Assembly (NCBI RefSeq): GCF_965213555.1
Contig: NZ_OZ243890.1
Location: 124,001 to 188,000, forward strand
Direction: 5' to 3'
Source: Acuticoccus sp965213555
GTDB lineage: Bacteria; Pseudomonadota; Alphaproteobacteria; Rhizobiales; Amorphaceae
DNA: 64,000 bases
Shown: one piece after another, positions 16,822 to 25,045 of the stretch
Layout of the letters: each line of letters opens with the position of its first letter
How positions within the stretch are numbered: the first letter of the stretch is position 1
Translations under genes and position numbers: made by a program
The notes under the pieces: model-generated
The model's input: the letters and a program-made list of their open reading frames with translations, nothing else
The model's database searches: none
Told to the model about the DNA's origin: nothing

Positions 16822-17646
16822 TCAGCCCGGCTCGGCGATCATCATGATGGGCGCGATCGTGCCGGCCTCGACCGCAGCGACGGCGTTGGCGAAGCGCTCC
16901 TTGAACCCGTCGCCGATGACGAGGTGGAGGCCGAGCGCCGGCCGACCGTGCAGCTTGGCGTTGCGCCGTCCCTCCGAGATGCGCTCGAGCACCAGGTCGG
17001 CAAGGCTCTCCTCGTGCACGACCCTCCAGCCGCTGGCCTCCAACGTACGGCGGTACGCGTCGGGCGGCTCGACGAAGCTCGTAGATTGCGTCGAGGACCA
17101 GGGAGCCGGATAGGCGACCTCCCCAGGCCCCACCTGCATCAGGTCGTAGAGGCCGAACCGACCGTCCGGCTTGAGGGCGCGCCGCACCGCCGCGAACAAG
17201 GCAGCCTTGTCGGCGATGTTCATGCCGACGTGGATCAACGTCGCCCGATCGAACGAGGCATCGCCCGGCAAATCGAGGATGTCGCCCTCGCGAAGTCGCA
17301 CCCTGTCGGCGAGGCTGCACCGGGCGGACAGCGCGTTGCCCGTGGCGACGAAGTCCGGCGTCAGGTCGATGCCCGTCACCGACACGCCGTGGTTTGCGGC
17401 GAAGGTCCGTGCGGGGCCCCCGATGCCCGCGCCGAGGTCGAGCAGGCGCTGCGACGGCTCGAGGTGGAGAGCCTTGGCCAAGCGTACCGTTGCCTCCCGT
17501 CCGCCGAGGTGGAACTCGTCGACCGGCGCGAGGTCGTCAGGCGACAACCCCTCGATGGGGGTGCCGTTCGCGATCAGGGCCTCAAGGATCGCCTGCTCGA
17601 GCTGCGGCCGCGCGTAGTGCGCCACCAATCCGTCGTTCGCGCTCAT
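16822..17646 (-). CDS. Class I SAM-dependent methyltransferase
   Basis: This 274-residue methyltransferase has the SAM-binding motif I LLDLGAGIGGPAR at about residues 68-80, motif II acidic GIDLTPDF, and the motif III region HVGMNIADKAALFAAVRRAL. The small-molecule methyltransferases with this arrangement (UbiE / sarcosine-dimethylglycine type) use metabolites rather than nucleic acids. Nothing in the neighbourhood (IS5 upstream, a lipoprotein gene downstream on the same strand) identifies the substrate. Confidence 0.85.
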   Translation of the reverse strand: MSANDGLVAHYARPQLEQAILEALIANGTPIEGLSPDDLAPVDEFHLGGREATVRLAKALHLEPSQRLLDLGAGIGGPARTFAANHGVSVTGIDLTPDFVATGNALSARCSLADRVRLREGDILDLPGDASFDRATLIHVGMNIADKAALFAAVRRALKPDGRFGLYDLMQVGPGEVAYPAPWSSTQSTSFVEPPDAYRRTLEASGWRVVHEESLADLVLERISEGRRNAKLHGRPALGLHLVIGDGFKERFANAVAAVEAGTIAPIMMIAEPG

Positions 17647-17711
17647 GCCGCCTCCGCGCCGGTATCGCAGCCGTCACGGTAGCGCGTCGCTCCGCCGCGG
17701 TCGATGCGGGC

Positions 17712-18050
17712 TCAGGCGACCCGCGTCATGGAGAATGCCTCGCCGGCGGAGGGGCTGCAGACGAGCTGCCGCTGGGATGCGAAGCGGCAACTCGCCCCGC
17801 GCTGCTCGTTCGCGGCGATGGAGGTCCACGCCAGCGCGAGCCCGCTCGGCGTCCTGTTGTAGCGCCCGTCGGCGACGACGGTCTCGCCCGTGCTGGTGAG
17901 GCGCGAGGTGAACGCGCCGTTCTGGAACGTGGCGACGAACACGCCGTCGTCCGAGGCCCAGTTGCCGTCCACGGCGGGGCGGACGTTGCCGGACACGCAC
18001 GCCGCGAGGCCGAGCCCGCCGGCGATGGAGATGATCGCTGCCAACCGCAC
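17712..18050 (-). CDS. Omp10-like outer-membrane lipoprotein
   Basis: This 112-residue protein has a lipoprotein signal peptide. A hydrophobic stretch ends at GLAAC, with Cys18 as the lipidated residue. The mature part (NGAFTSRLTSTGETVVADGR, then the SCRFASQRQLVCSPSAG ending with two cysteines and FSMTR) matches the pattern of Brucella Omp10 and similar Hyphomicrobiales lipoproteins, judged from memory. It is probably anchored in the outer membrane facing the periplasm or surface. Function in the family is unclear. Confidence 0.78.
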   Translation of the reverse strand: MRLAAIISIAGGLGLAACVSGNVRPAVDGNWASDDGVFVATFQNGAFTSRLTSTGETVVADGRYNRTPSGLALAWTSIAANEQRGASCRFASQRQLVCSPSAGEAFSMTRVA

Positions 18051-18246
18051 GCCAGTGCCTCCGTCGTTTCACTGCGATGGTGCGTCGCGAGCCGTGGTCA
18101 GCGCAACGGTTGTGCCCGTGCCGCGCTTCGAATGGACGTCTTCGGCTCGGCGGTGCGGCGCACGCGCCACGCTGCGGCCTCCTCCACCATCGCGTCCGCG
18201 ACGCGGGTGCGGTAGAGCCGACGTCGCTCAACCCGACGGACATGCG

Positions 18247-18852
18247 ATGATGATGCGCGCCTCCCTTGCGGCGGCCCTCCTTGCTGCGCTGCTGCCTCCC
18301 ACGGCCGATGCCGCGGCCACGGGACCGTTCGCTCGGCCCGACACGCAGCGCGCCGCGCTCGTCGGCGTGCAGCTCGCGCAGGCAGGCGGCCGGGCCGATC
18401 GGGCGACGGCGACGGGCGCCCCTGCGATGTCCGCGCAAGGGGCGAGCGCAGGTTCCGCACGGGCCGGAGACATCGCCATCGAGGGGGCGTGGGTGCGCGG
18501 CGCTCCGCCGGGGGCGAGCGTCGCAGCGGGCTACCTCACCCTGACCAACGCCGGCGAGGCGGAGGACGTGCTCGGCGGCGCCGAGGCGGACTTCGCGGGG
18601 CGCGTGGAGCTGCACGAGATGACGATGACCGACGGCATGATGCGCATGGCGCCCATCGAGGGCGGGGTCGTCGTGGCACCCGGCGCGACGGTGACACTCG
18701 CGCCGGGCGGAAACCACCTGATGTTCATGGCCCTCGAGCGCGTCCCCGAACCCGGCGAGGCGGTCAGCGTGACGCTGCGCTTCCGGGACGCTGGCTCCGT
18801 AAAACTCATGCTGCCGGTGTCGGCCGTCGGCGCGCGCTCGTTCCCGCAGTGA
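18247..18852 (+). CDS. Periplasmic copper chaperone PCu(A)C
   Basis: This 201-residue protein begins MMMRASLAAALLAALLPPTA, an N-terminal signal peptide, followed by about 55 low-complexity residues before the domain. The PCu(A)C domain (DUF461) runs from about residue 78 to the end and contains the copper-binding arrangement: LHEMTMTDGMMRM, about 20 residues, then HLMFM. It gives copper(I) to the CuA site of cytochrome oxidase or serves copper homeostasis. The long Ala/Gly-rich linker is unusual. The GNAT gene follows closely, but no copper genes are adjacent. Confidence 0.88.
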   Translation: MMMRASLAAALLAALLPPTADAAATGPFARPDTQRAALVGVQLAQAGGRADRATATGAPAMSAQGASAGSARAGDIAIEGAWVRGAPPGASVAAGYLTLTNAGEAEDVLGGAEADFAGRVELHEMTMTDGMMRMAPIEGGVVVAPGATVTLAPGGNHLMFMALERVPEPGEAVSVTLRFRDAGSVKLMLPVSAVGARSFPQ

Positions 18853-18875
18853 TCGCGCAACGGTCGGAGGTCCCC

Positions 18876-19367
18876 GTGCCGTCGAATGTCCGGATGCGCG
18901 AGGCGAGGGCCGAGGACGTCGTCGCCATCGTGGCGCTGCTGGCGGACGACGTCCTCGGCGCGGGACGGGAGACGGTCTCGGACCCGCCGGCGCCCGCGTA
19001 CGTCGCCGCCTTCGAGGCGATCGAGGCCAACCCGCACGACCACCTCCTGGTGGCGGAGGAGGACGGCGTCGTCGTCGGCTGCGCGCAGCTCACGATCCTC
19101 CACGGGCTCAGCCGACGCGGCACGAGCCGCGCGCTCATCGAGGGGGTCCGGATCGCGTCGAGCCACCGCGGCGGCGGGCTCGGCGCGGCGCTGATCGGGC
19201 ACCTCGTCGAGCGTGCGGAGGCGGCGGGGTGCGGCATCGTCCAGCTCACGTCGGACGCCTCGCGCACCGCAGCTCACGCGTTCTACGCGCGGCTCGACTT
19301 CAAGGCGACGCACGTCGGCATGAAGCTCGAGCTTGCGGCGCGAGACGCCGGCCGCGCCAAGCGCTAG
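18876..19367 (+). CDS. GNAT-family N-acetyltransferase
   Basis: This protein has 163 residues from GTG 18876, chosen because CGGAGG sits 5 bp upstream; a GTG at 18849 overlapping the previous stop is the alternative. The GNAT fold is shown by MREARAEDV at strand 1, the VVGCAQLTI strand, the acetyl-CoA loop SSHRGGGLGAALI (Arg/Gln-x-x-Gly-x-Gly/Ala pattern), and the AHAFYARLDF motif near the C-terminus. The acetyl acceptor is unknown. Confidence 0.85.
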   Translation: MPSNVRMREARAEDVVAIVALLADDVLGAGRETVSDPPAPAYVAAFEAIEANPHDHLLVAEEDGVVVGCAQLTILHGLSRRGTSRALIEGVRIASSHRGGGLGAALIGHLVERAEAAGCGIVQLTSDASRTAAHAFYARLDFKATHVGMKLELAARDAGRAKR

Positions 19368-19392
19368 GGTCGTGGATCACGAGGGACCCTGC

Positions 19393-20241
19393 GTGCCCGG
19401 ACCGCACCCTGCTCCGCTGAGCCCCACCGTCACCGTGCCGGACGCCGCGAGCCGGTTCGCGGCGCTGCACGAGGACTTCCTCGTCCTGCCCAACCCGTGG
19501 GACGTCGGGACCGCACGGCTGCTGGCGGGCCTCGGGTTCAGCGCGCTCGCGAGCTCCTCGGCCGCCTGCGCATGGGGGCTCGGACGGCCCGACGGCACGA
19601 TCACGCGCGAGGTTGCCGTCGCGCACGCGGCGGCGCTCGGCGAGGCGAGCGGGCTGCCGGTGAACGGCGACTTCGAGTCCGGCTACGGCGTGACGCCGGA
19701 CGAGGTCGCCACCACCGTCGAGGCGGCCATCGAGGCTGGCGTCGCGGGCTGCTCCATCGAGGACCTTGCCACGGACCGGCCGGAGCCGCTCTATGAGCCG
19801 TCGGCCGCCTGCCGGCGGCTCGAGGCCGCGCGAGAGGCCATCGAGCGCGCCGGCAGCGACTTCGTGCTCACCGGCCGCTGCGAGGCGCTGCAGCCTTACG
19901 GCAAGGACGGGCTCAGCGAGGCACTGTCGCGCATCCCGCAGTACGTCGCCGCCGGCGCCATGGTGATCTACGTGCCTTACCTCACGGGGGAGGACGAGGT
20001 CCGCGCCGTCGTGGAGGCGTCGTCCGTGCCCGTCTCGGTGATCGCGGGGCTGGGCGGCGTCAGCGAAGACCTGGCCGCGCTCCGCGCGCTCGGTGTGCGC
20101 CGCGTCACGCTGGGCTCGGGCCTCGCCAAGGTCGCGCTGCGAGCCTTCCTCGACGCGGCCGAGGCCCTGCGCGACGGGCGCGTCGCGCTCGACGGCGCCG
20201 CGAGCTCGCGCCGGCTGAATGAGGCTTTCGCCCGGACCTAG
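19393..20241 (+). CDS. Isocitrate lyase / PEP mutase superfamily protein
   Basis: This is a TIM-barrel enzyme of about 282 residues. Key elements are VLPNPWDVGTARLLAGLGF, SSSAACAWGLG, NGDFESGYG (metal-binding Asp and Glu) and SIEDLATDRPEPLYE. The KKCGH signature of true isocitrate lyases is absent, so it belongs with 2-methylisocitrate lyase, oxaloacetase and PEP mutase-like enzymes. These make or break C-C or C-P bonds next to a carboxylate. The start is uncertain: GTG codons at 19372, 19393 and 19435 are in frame, and I prefer 19393 because GAGGGA precedes it. The TAG stop is part of the IS630 end that follows. Confidence 0.83.
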   Translation: MPGPHPAPLSPTVTVPDAASRFAALHEDFLVLPNPWDVGTARLLAGLGFSALASSSAACAWGLGRPDGTITREVAVAHAAALGEASGLPVNGDFESGYGVTPDEVATTVEAAIEAGVAGCSIEDLATDRPEPLYEPSAACRRLEAAREAIERAGSDFVLTGRCEALQPYGKDGLSEALSRIPQYVAAGAMVIYVPYLTGEDEVRAVVEASSVPVSVIAGLGGVSEDLAALRALGVRRVTLGSGLAKVALRAFLDAAEALRDGRVALDGAASSRRLNEAFART

Positions 20242-20765
20242 AGCGGTTCGCGCTCGATCCGGGTCATAGCCTGCGGCTTTGAAGTAGGCGCGTGCCTGTG
20301 CTGGCGTGACGAGGTCGAGGACCTCGCCGATGCGGTCCCACAGGTCGGCGATGGGTTCGCTCGGCGGCCTTGCGCAGGAGAGCCTTGATCCTAGCGAACG
20401 CCATCTCGATCGGGTTGAAGTCGGGGCTGTAGGGCGGGAGGAACATCGGATTGGCGCCGGCGCTCTCGATCAGATCGCGAACGCGTCTGCTCTTGTGGCT
20501 GCCGAGGTTGTCCATGACGACGATGTCGCCCGGCGACAAGCGCGGCGCGAGAACCTGTTCCACATGGGCCTCGAACCCGACACCGTTGATCGCCCGGCCC
20601 AGGCGCTTGGCGCGGCACGAGCCGGTCCGTCGCCACTCCTCGTACCATCGGATCGCGGTGGACGGGGCGACGTCGAACCGTGCCGCGGCCTGGCGACGGG
20701 ACGTTGCGTCGTCGATGGCGCGCACGACGCGAAGGCGAAGATCATCAAGAAGGCAGCTTGGGCAT
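20239..20765 (-). pseudogene. IS630-family transposase, decayed
   Basis: Read on the minus strand, MPKLPS begins at 20765. After a frame change the helix-turn-helix region follows (VVRAIDDATSRRQAAARFDV, STAIRWYEEWRRTG). The DDE region appears at once as DIVVMDNLGSHKS and PPYSPDFNPIEMAFARIK, so the middle of the gene is deleted. After KALLRKAAERT the frame shifts again to IADLWDRIGEVLDLV and AYFKAAGYDPDRARTAL. The left end TAGAGCGGTTCGCGCTC looks like the terminal repeat; no clear partner was found on the right. Confidence 0.85.
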
Positions 20766-20837
20766 CACGGCTGACCCTCCGCCGCCAGCCATGACGGTGG
20801 ATCAGGCTTCGCCTGATGTCGGGGATCCCACCCCGCC

Positions 20838-21968
20838 TCACAACGGGCGCGAACTGCGCTCATCAGCATCGTCGCCGGCGCGGAGCGTGAGGCCGAGACC
20901 GAGGCCGTCGGGGAGCGAACTGGTCCCAGAGCGCCGCGGCGGCGGAGGCGTCGTCAACTCGTCGAAGCGTGGCGTCTCATCGAACTGCACCTCCAGCGGC
21001 TCGACGCCGGGGAGCCTAGGTGTGACGTGCAGGCTGTGGGCGTGGGCGATGGGGCCCGACGGGTTGTGCGCCGACGTCGCGACGCCGCAGGCGGCCGCCC
21101 TCTCGGCGATCTCGATGAGCGCGGCATGCCCACCGCAGTGCTTGATGTCCGGCATGACGACGTCGTAGGCGCGGCCCTCGACGAACGGGGCGAAGCCGGC
21201 CCAACCGGTCATCGTCTCGAGTCCGGCGAGCCGCATGCCCCGTGCGTTGGCCGCCTCGCGCAGCCGGGCGAGCGCCGGCACCGCGTCCGCCGTCTCCGCC
21301 AGCGGGCACTCGAACCAGACGACGCCGGCCTGCTCCAGCAGCGGGACGACCTCGTGCGCCGCATCCTCGGTGAAGCGCCAGTGGCAGTCCACCATGACCG
21401 CGGCCTGTGGGACGGCGGCGGCCACCGCCTCGACCCTCGCAAGGCCCTCGGCGATCAGGCGCTCGCCCTCAGGCGTGCCGCACAGGGCGGGCGTCAGCCC
21501 GTCGAAGGGGGCGAGCTTCATGCAGCTGAAGCCCGCCTCCTTCGCCGCGCGGGCGCTCCCTGCGAACCCCTCAGGCGTGCGGCTCACCGTCCGCCGGTTG
21601 ATGTTGGCGTAGAGCGGCACCCCACGCGCCTCCGCGACGCCGAGGTGACGGACGAGCGGCAGGCCGGCGGCGCGGGCCTCGAGGTCCGTGAGCGCCTGCT
21701 CGAGCGCGCTGTAGAGCGTCGCCGGGCCGAAGCCGCCGTGCACGAGGTCGCCGAGCACCGCCAGGGCCGAGCGATCCGCCCGCGCGCCGATCAGCGCCTC
21801 TGCGGCGCGCGTCATGCGCTCGCCGACGTCGGCCGGCGCGGGCTCGAAGGTGAACTCACCGATCCCCGCCTCGCCCGCTTGGGTCGTCAGGCGCACGAAC
21901 CGCCAGGTTGTCCTGGCCGTGACGGTGGCCTCGTGGACCGACGCCGAGGCGACCTTGTCCCCGGTCAT
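20838..21968 (-). CDS. Mandelate racemase / muconate lactonizing enzyme family protein
   Basis: This 376-residue enolase-superfamily protein has an N-terminal capping domain and a barrel. FSCMKLAPFDG is the catalytic Lys strand. Metal ligands follow in the order VDCHWRF, FECPLAET and MPDIKHCGG, with a HNPSGPIAHAHS loop near the end. These enzymes abstract a proton alpha to a carboxylate, usually racemising or dehydrating an acid sugar or amino acid derivative. No pathway genes adjoin it. The C-terminal end lies about 70 bp from the IS630 remnant and may have been altered by that insertion. Confidence 0.85.
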   Translation of the reverse strand: MTGDKVASASVHEATVTARTTWRFVRLTTQAGEAGIGEFTFEPAPADVGERMTRAAEALIGARADRSALAVLGDLVHGGFGPATLYSALEQALTDLEARAAGLPLVRHLGVAEARGVPLYANINRRTVSRTPEGFAGSARAAKEAGFSCMKLAPFDGLTPALCGTPEGERLIAEGLARVEAVAAAVPQAAVMVDCHWRFTEDAAHEVVPLLEQAGVVWFECPLAETADAVPALARLREAANARGMRLAGLETMTGWAGFAPFVEGRAYDVVMPDIKHCGGHAALIEIAERAAACGVATSAHNPSGPIAHAHSLHVTPRLPGVEPLEVQFDETPRFDELTTPPPPRRSGTSSLPDGLGLGLTLRAGDDADERSSRPL

Positions 21969-22102
21969 GCCGCAGCGTCCGCCGGCGCGAAGGCTGACGA
22001 GGGCTGCATCATGCGTCGCCCTTCACCCAACGCGGCGGAGGTCTCAGCGGCGTTCGAGGACAGGTCCGACCCGACGCGGCGGTACTTCGAGGGCGCACCG
22101 CG

Positions 22103-22990
22103 CTACTTCCTGCGCAGGTGGCGCACGATGCCGGAGAAGTCCGTGGCGTCGCCGCCAGCGGCGCAGAACGCCTCGTAGAGCTCGAGGGCCCGCGCGCCGA
22201 GCGGCGTCGCCGTCCCGGTCGACGTCGCCGCGTCGGCGGCGAGCGCGAGGTCCTTCTGCATCATCGTGGAGGTGAACCCGGGCGCGTAGTCCCGGTTGGC
22301 CGGCGACGTCGGCACGGGGCCAGGCACGGGGCAGTAGGTGGTGAGCGACCAGCACTGCCCGGAGGCGGTGCTTGAGATGTCGAAAAGCTTCTGACGGTCG
22401 AGCCCCAGGGCATCGGCCAGGTTGAACGCCTCCGACACGGCGATCATCGAGATGCCGAGGATCATGTTGTTGCAGACCTTCGCCGCCTGACCGGCACCGG
22501 CGTCACCGGCGTGGACGATGGTCTTGCCCATGGCCGCGAGCAGCGGCTCGGCGCGCGCGAAGGCCGCCTCCGGCCCGCCGACCATGAAGGTGAGGGTGCC
22601 GGCCGCGGCGCCGGACGTGCCACCGGAGACGGGTGCGTCCACCATCGCGAGCCCGCGCGCCTCGGCCGCCTCTGCGACGCGGCGCGCGGTGGCGACGTCG
22701 ATGGTCGAGCAGTCGATGAGGAGCGTGCTCGCGTCCGCCGCGGCAAGGACGCCGTCCGCCCCGCCATAAACCTCCTCGACCTGCGGGCCCGCCGGCAGCA
22801 TCGTGATGACCACCTGTGCGTCGGCCACCGCCTCGCCGAGCGCTGCGGCAACCGCGTGCCCTGCGGCCGTGTGACGGTCCCGAGCGGCGGCGACGACGTC
22901 GTAGCCGACGACCTCATGGCCCGCCTTGCCGAGGTTCGCTGCCATCGGCCCACCCATGTTGCCGAGCCCGAGGAATGCGATCCGTGCCAT
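22103..22990 (-). CDS. mmsB: 3-hydroxyisobutyrate dehydrogenase
   Basis: This 295-residue beta-hydroxyacid dehydrogenase starts at ATG 22990. It shows the Rossmann FLGLGNMGGPMAANL (residues 5-19), the substrate motif DAPVSGGTSGAAAGTL (about 120-135), and GAGQAAKVCNNMILG with the catalytic Lys. The SGQCWSLTTYCP insert is typical of 3-hydroxyisobutyrate dehydrogenases in valine catabolism, which yield methylmalonate semialdehyde. It is the last gene of a minus-strand run with isobutyryl-CoA dehydrogenase and 3-hydroxyisobutyryl-CoA hydrolase, the two preceding relevant steps, supporting the assignment. Confidence 0.93.
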   Translation of the reverse strand: MARIAFLGLGNMGGPMAANLGKAGHEVVGYDVVAAARDRHTAAGHAVAAALGEAVADAQVVITMLPAGPQVEEVYGGADGVLAAADASTLLIDCSTIDVATARRVAEAAEARGLAMVDAPVSGGTSGAAAGTLTFMVGGPEAAFARAEPLLAAMGKTIVHAGDAGAGQAAKVCNNMILGISMIAVSEAFNLADALGLDRQKLFDISSTASGQCWSLTTYCPVPGPVPTSPANRDYAPGFTSTMMQKDLALAADAATSTGTATPLGARALELYEAFCAAGGDATDFSGIVRHLRRK

Positions 22991-23007
22991 GGGTCCTCCC
23001 GTGTTCG

Positions 23008-24021
23008 TCAGGCGCCAACGACCCGGCGCTCGTGCCGGCGCAGCCGCGCTGCGGCGAGCCCCACCGCGAGCGCAAGTGCGGCGATGTTGGCCCACAGCGC
23101 GCCCGGGCCGAACGGCGCAAGGTCCGGCGCCAGCGCGATCGCCGCTGCGCCGAGGGCGAGGGCTGTCGTCCAGACCACGAACCCCCAGGAGGCGAGGAGC
23201 CACAGCCCGACCGCGGCCACGGGCATGACGAGCGCCGCCACCGTCGTCCACCACAGGCCGCCAGGATCGGACCAGCTCGGCGCCAGCGGCGCGCCGCCGT
23301 ATCCGACGAGGCGCATCCAGACGAGGACGGTGCCGGCAAGCCAGACGAGCGCGACCAGCCGGACCAAGAGCGCGCTCGCAAGCGATAGGGGATCGCGCGT
23401 CGCCCCCTCTTCGGCGCCGTTGACGTGGAGGGCGACGATGGACAGGGGCGCCGCACCAGAGGCCGCCGACGTCCGCCTTCGAGCCAGGGGGACGGGCGTC
23501 GATGCGAGCCCGGACCCCGGCGCAGCCGGCACCGGTACTGTGGCCGGGGCCGGCATCGGCAGCGCCGCGCCGGGCGCCTTCGCCGCGGCGTCCGCGAGGC
23601 GCGCGGATGTCGTCGCCAGTCCGTCGCCCGCGTGCTTGGTCCCCTCCCGGGGAGCGGACGGCCCCAGCGCCTGCTGGAGAAGTGCCGGCATCGCGCCGGT
23701 GCGCGCCTGCTTCGACCCGCCTGAGGTGGGAGCCACCCCGCCGACCTTCGCATCTCCCGGCGCCTCCTTCGCGGCCTCGGCCGATCGCGCCTGCGCGGGA
23801 CGGACACGCTGGGCGGGCCCGTCGGGACGAGGGACGTCGGAACCCGCCTTCGCCTGCGACACCGGCCGCGCGGGCGCGGCCTCGCCTGCAGCCCGGCGGC
23901 CCAGCGCGTCGCCGGCCCGCTTGGCGAAAGCCTGGCGCACGAGGCGTTCGCCCGCGGGCGGGGGCGGCGTGGCCTCGGTCGGTGTGGAGCCTGTGGGCTC
24001 GCGCTCGTCCTCAGGCGACAT
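23008..24021 (-). CDS. Membrane protein with long Pro/Ala-rich N-terminal region (DUF6163-like)
   Basis: This 337-residue protein has two parts. Residues 1 to about 205 are low-complexity, rich in Pro, Ala, Lys and Arg, with no recognisable domain. The rest holds about four hydrophobic segments, including LLVRLVALVWLAGTVLVWM, VAALVMPVAAVGLWLLASWG and a C-terminal one ending in RRHERR. The membrane part resembles the short DUF6163 family of Hyphomicrobiales, from memory and unverified. The gene overlaps the end of the 3-hydroxyisobutyryl-CoA hydrolase gene by 11 bp and precedes mmsB by 17 bp, so it is embedded in the valine operon. No function is known. Confidence 0.72.
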   Translation of the reverse strand: MSPEDEREPTGSTPTEATPPPPAGERLVRQAFAKRAGDALGRRAAGEAAPARPVSQAKAGSDVPRPDGPAQRVRPAQARSAEAAKEAPGDAKVGGVAPTSGGSKQARTGAMPALLQQALGPSAPREGTKHAGDGLATTSARLADAAAKAPGAALPMPAPATVPVPAAPGSGLASTPVPLARRRTSAASGAAPLSIVALHVNGAEEGATRDPLSLASALLVRLVALVWLAGTVLVWMRLVGYGGAPLAPSWSDPGGLWWTTVAALVMPVAAVGLWLLASWGFVVWTTALALGAAAIALAPDLAPFGPGALWANIAALALAVGLAAARLRRHERRVVGA

Positions 24022-25045
24022 CGGACCGGGCCTCGGTGAGGGGCAGATCCCCGTGGGGTCCCGGGGCGAAGTGCGCGGCGACGTCGGCCTCGTCCACCGC
24101 CGCGAGGGTCGCCGGGTCCCAGCGTGGCGCGCGGTCCTTGTCGATCACGCTCGCGCGGATGCCCTCGTAGAAGTCGTGCCCGTCGAGGATGCGCGAGACG
24201 ATGCGAAAGTCCGTGCGCAGCACCTCGGCAACGCTCGAAGTGCGCGCTTGGCGGACCTGACGATGCGTCACTGCAAGGCTGGTCGGCGAAACCCTTGCGA
24301 TGGCGCTCGCCGCCTTCGATGCAGCCTCGGTCTCGGTCGCCGCGAGGCGGTCCTGCACCTCCTCGACGCTGTCGGCGGCGAAGGCGTCGGCGACCATCGC
24401 GGCGCGCTCCGGCTCGAGCGGCTCGGTGCGGACGACGAGGTCGGCAAGGACGCGGTCGAGGTCGCGTGCCTCGACGATGCGGTCGAGGGCCTCCTCGAGG
24501 CCGCCGTCGTCGACCGGGTGAGTGACGAACCCCACCGCGGCCGCCTCGTCGCGACCGAGCCGCGTCCCGGTGAGCGCGAGCCACATGCCCGCCTCGCCCT
24601 CCATGCGTGACAACAGGTGGCTCGCCCCGACGTCCGGGAACAGGCCGATGGAAACCTCGGGCATGGCGAACACGATGCCCGGCGAGGCGACGCGCACGTC
24701 GCCGTGCACCGACACGCCGACGCCGCCGCCCATGCACACCCCGCCGATCAGCGCGACGTAGGGCTTCGGGAACGTCGCGATGGCGTGGTTGGTGCGGTAC
24801 TCGGTGGCAAAGAAGTCGATCGCACCCGCGCGTCGCTCATAGATGTCGCGGATGTCGCCGCCGGCGCAGAACGCCTTGCCTTCGGCCCGCACGGCGACCC
24901 GCTCGACCCGGTCGTCGCGCGCCCACTCGGCGAGCGCCTCGCCGAGCGCCTCCGCCATCGCCTCGGTGAGCGCGTTCAGCGCCTCGGGACGGTTGAGCGT
25001 CACGATGCCGGCTCGCCCTGCGGTCTCGAAGCGGATGTCGCTCAT
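24011..25045 (-). CDS. 3-hydroxyisobutyryl-CoA hydrolase
   Basis: This 344-residue crotonase-fold protein starts at ATG 25045. The oxyanion-hole segment KAFCAGGDIRDIYE and the pair GGVCMGGGVGVSVHGD and VSIGLFPDVGASHLLSR are characteristic of 3-hydroxyisobutyryl-CoA hydrolases rather than hydratases. It releases 3-hydroxyisobutyrate from CoA in valine breakdown. Its ATG overlaps the stop of the isobutyryl-CoA dehydrogenase-like gene (ATGA), and mmsB lies downstream, so three steps of the pathway are co-transcribed. No separate enoyl-CoA hydratase is in this operon. Confidence 0.92.
   Translation of the reverse strand: MSDIRFETAGRAGIVTLNRPEALNALTEAMAEALGEALAEWARDDRVERVAVRAEGKAFCAGGDIRDIYERRAGAIDFFATEYRTNHAIATFPKPYVALIGGVCMGGGVGVSVHGDVRVASPGIVFAMPEVSIGLFPDVGASHLLSRMEGEAGMWLALTGTRLGRDEAAAVGFVTHPVDDGGLEEALDRIVEARDLDRVLADLVVRTEPLEPERAAMVADAFAADSVEEVQDRLAATETEAASKAASAIARVSPTSLAVTHRQVRQARTSSVAEVLRTDFRIVSRILDGHDFYEGIRASVIDKDRAPRWDPATLAAVDEADVAAHFAPGPHGDLPLTEARSDVA

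Noticed and set aside
22511..24610. A 699-codon plus-strand frame opposite mmsB, the membrane protein and the hydrolase
   Set aside because: The three minus-strand genes have clear motifs and start/stop spacing; the plus frame is compositional.
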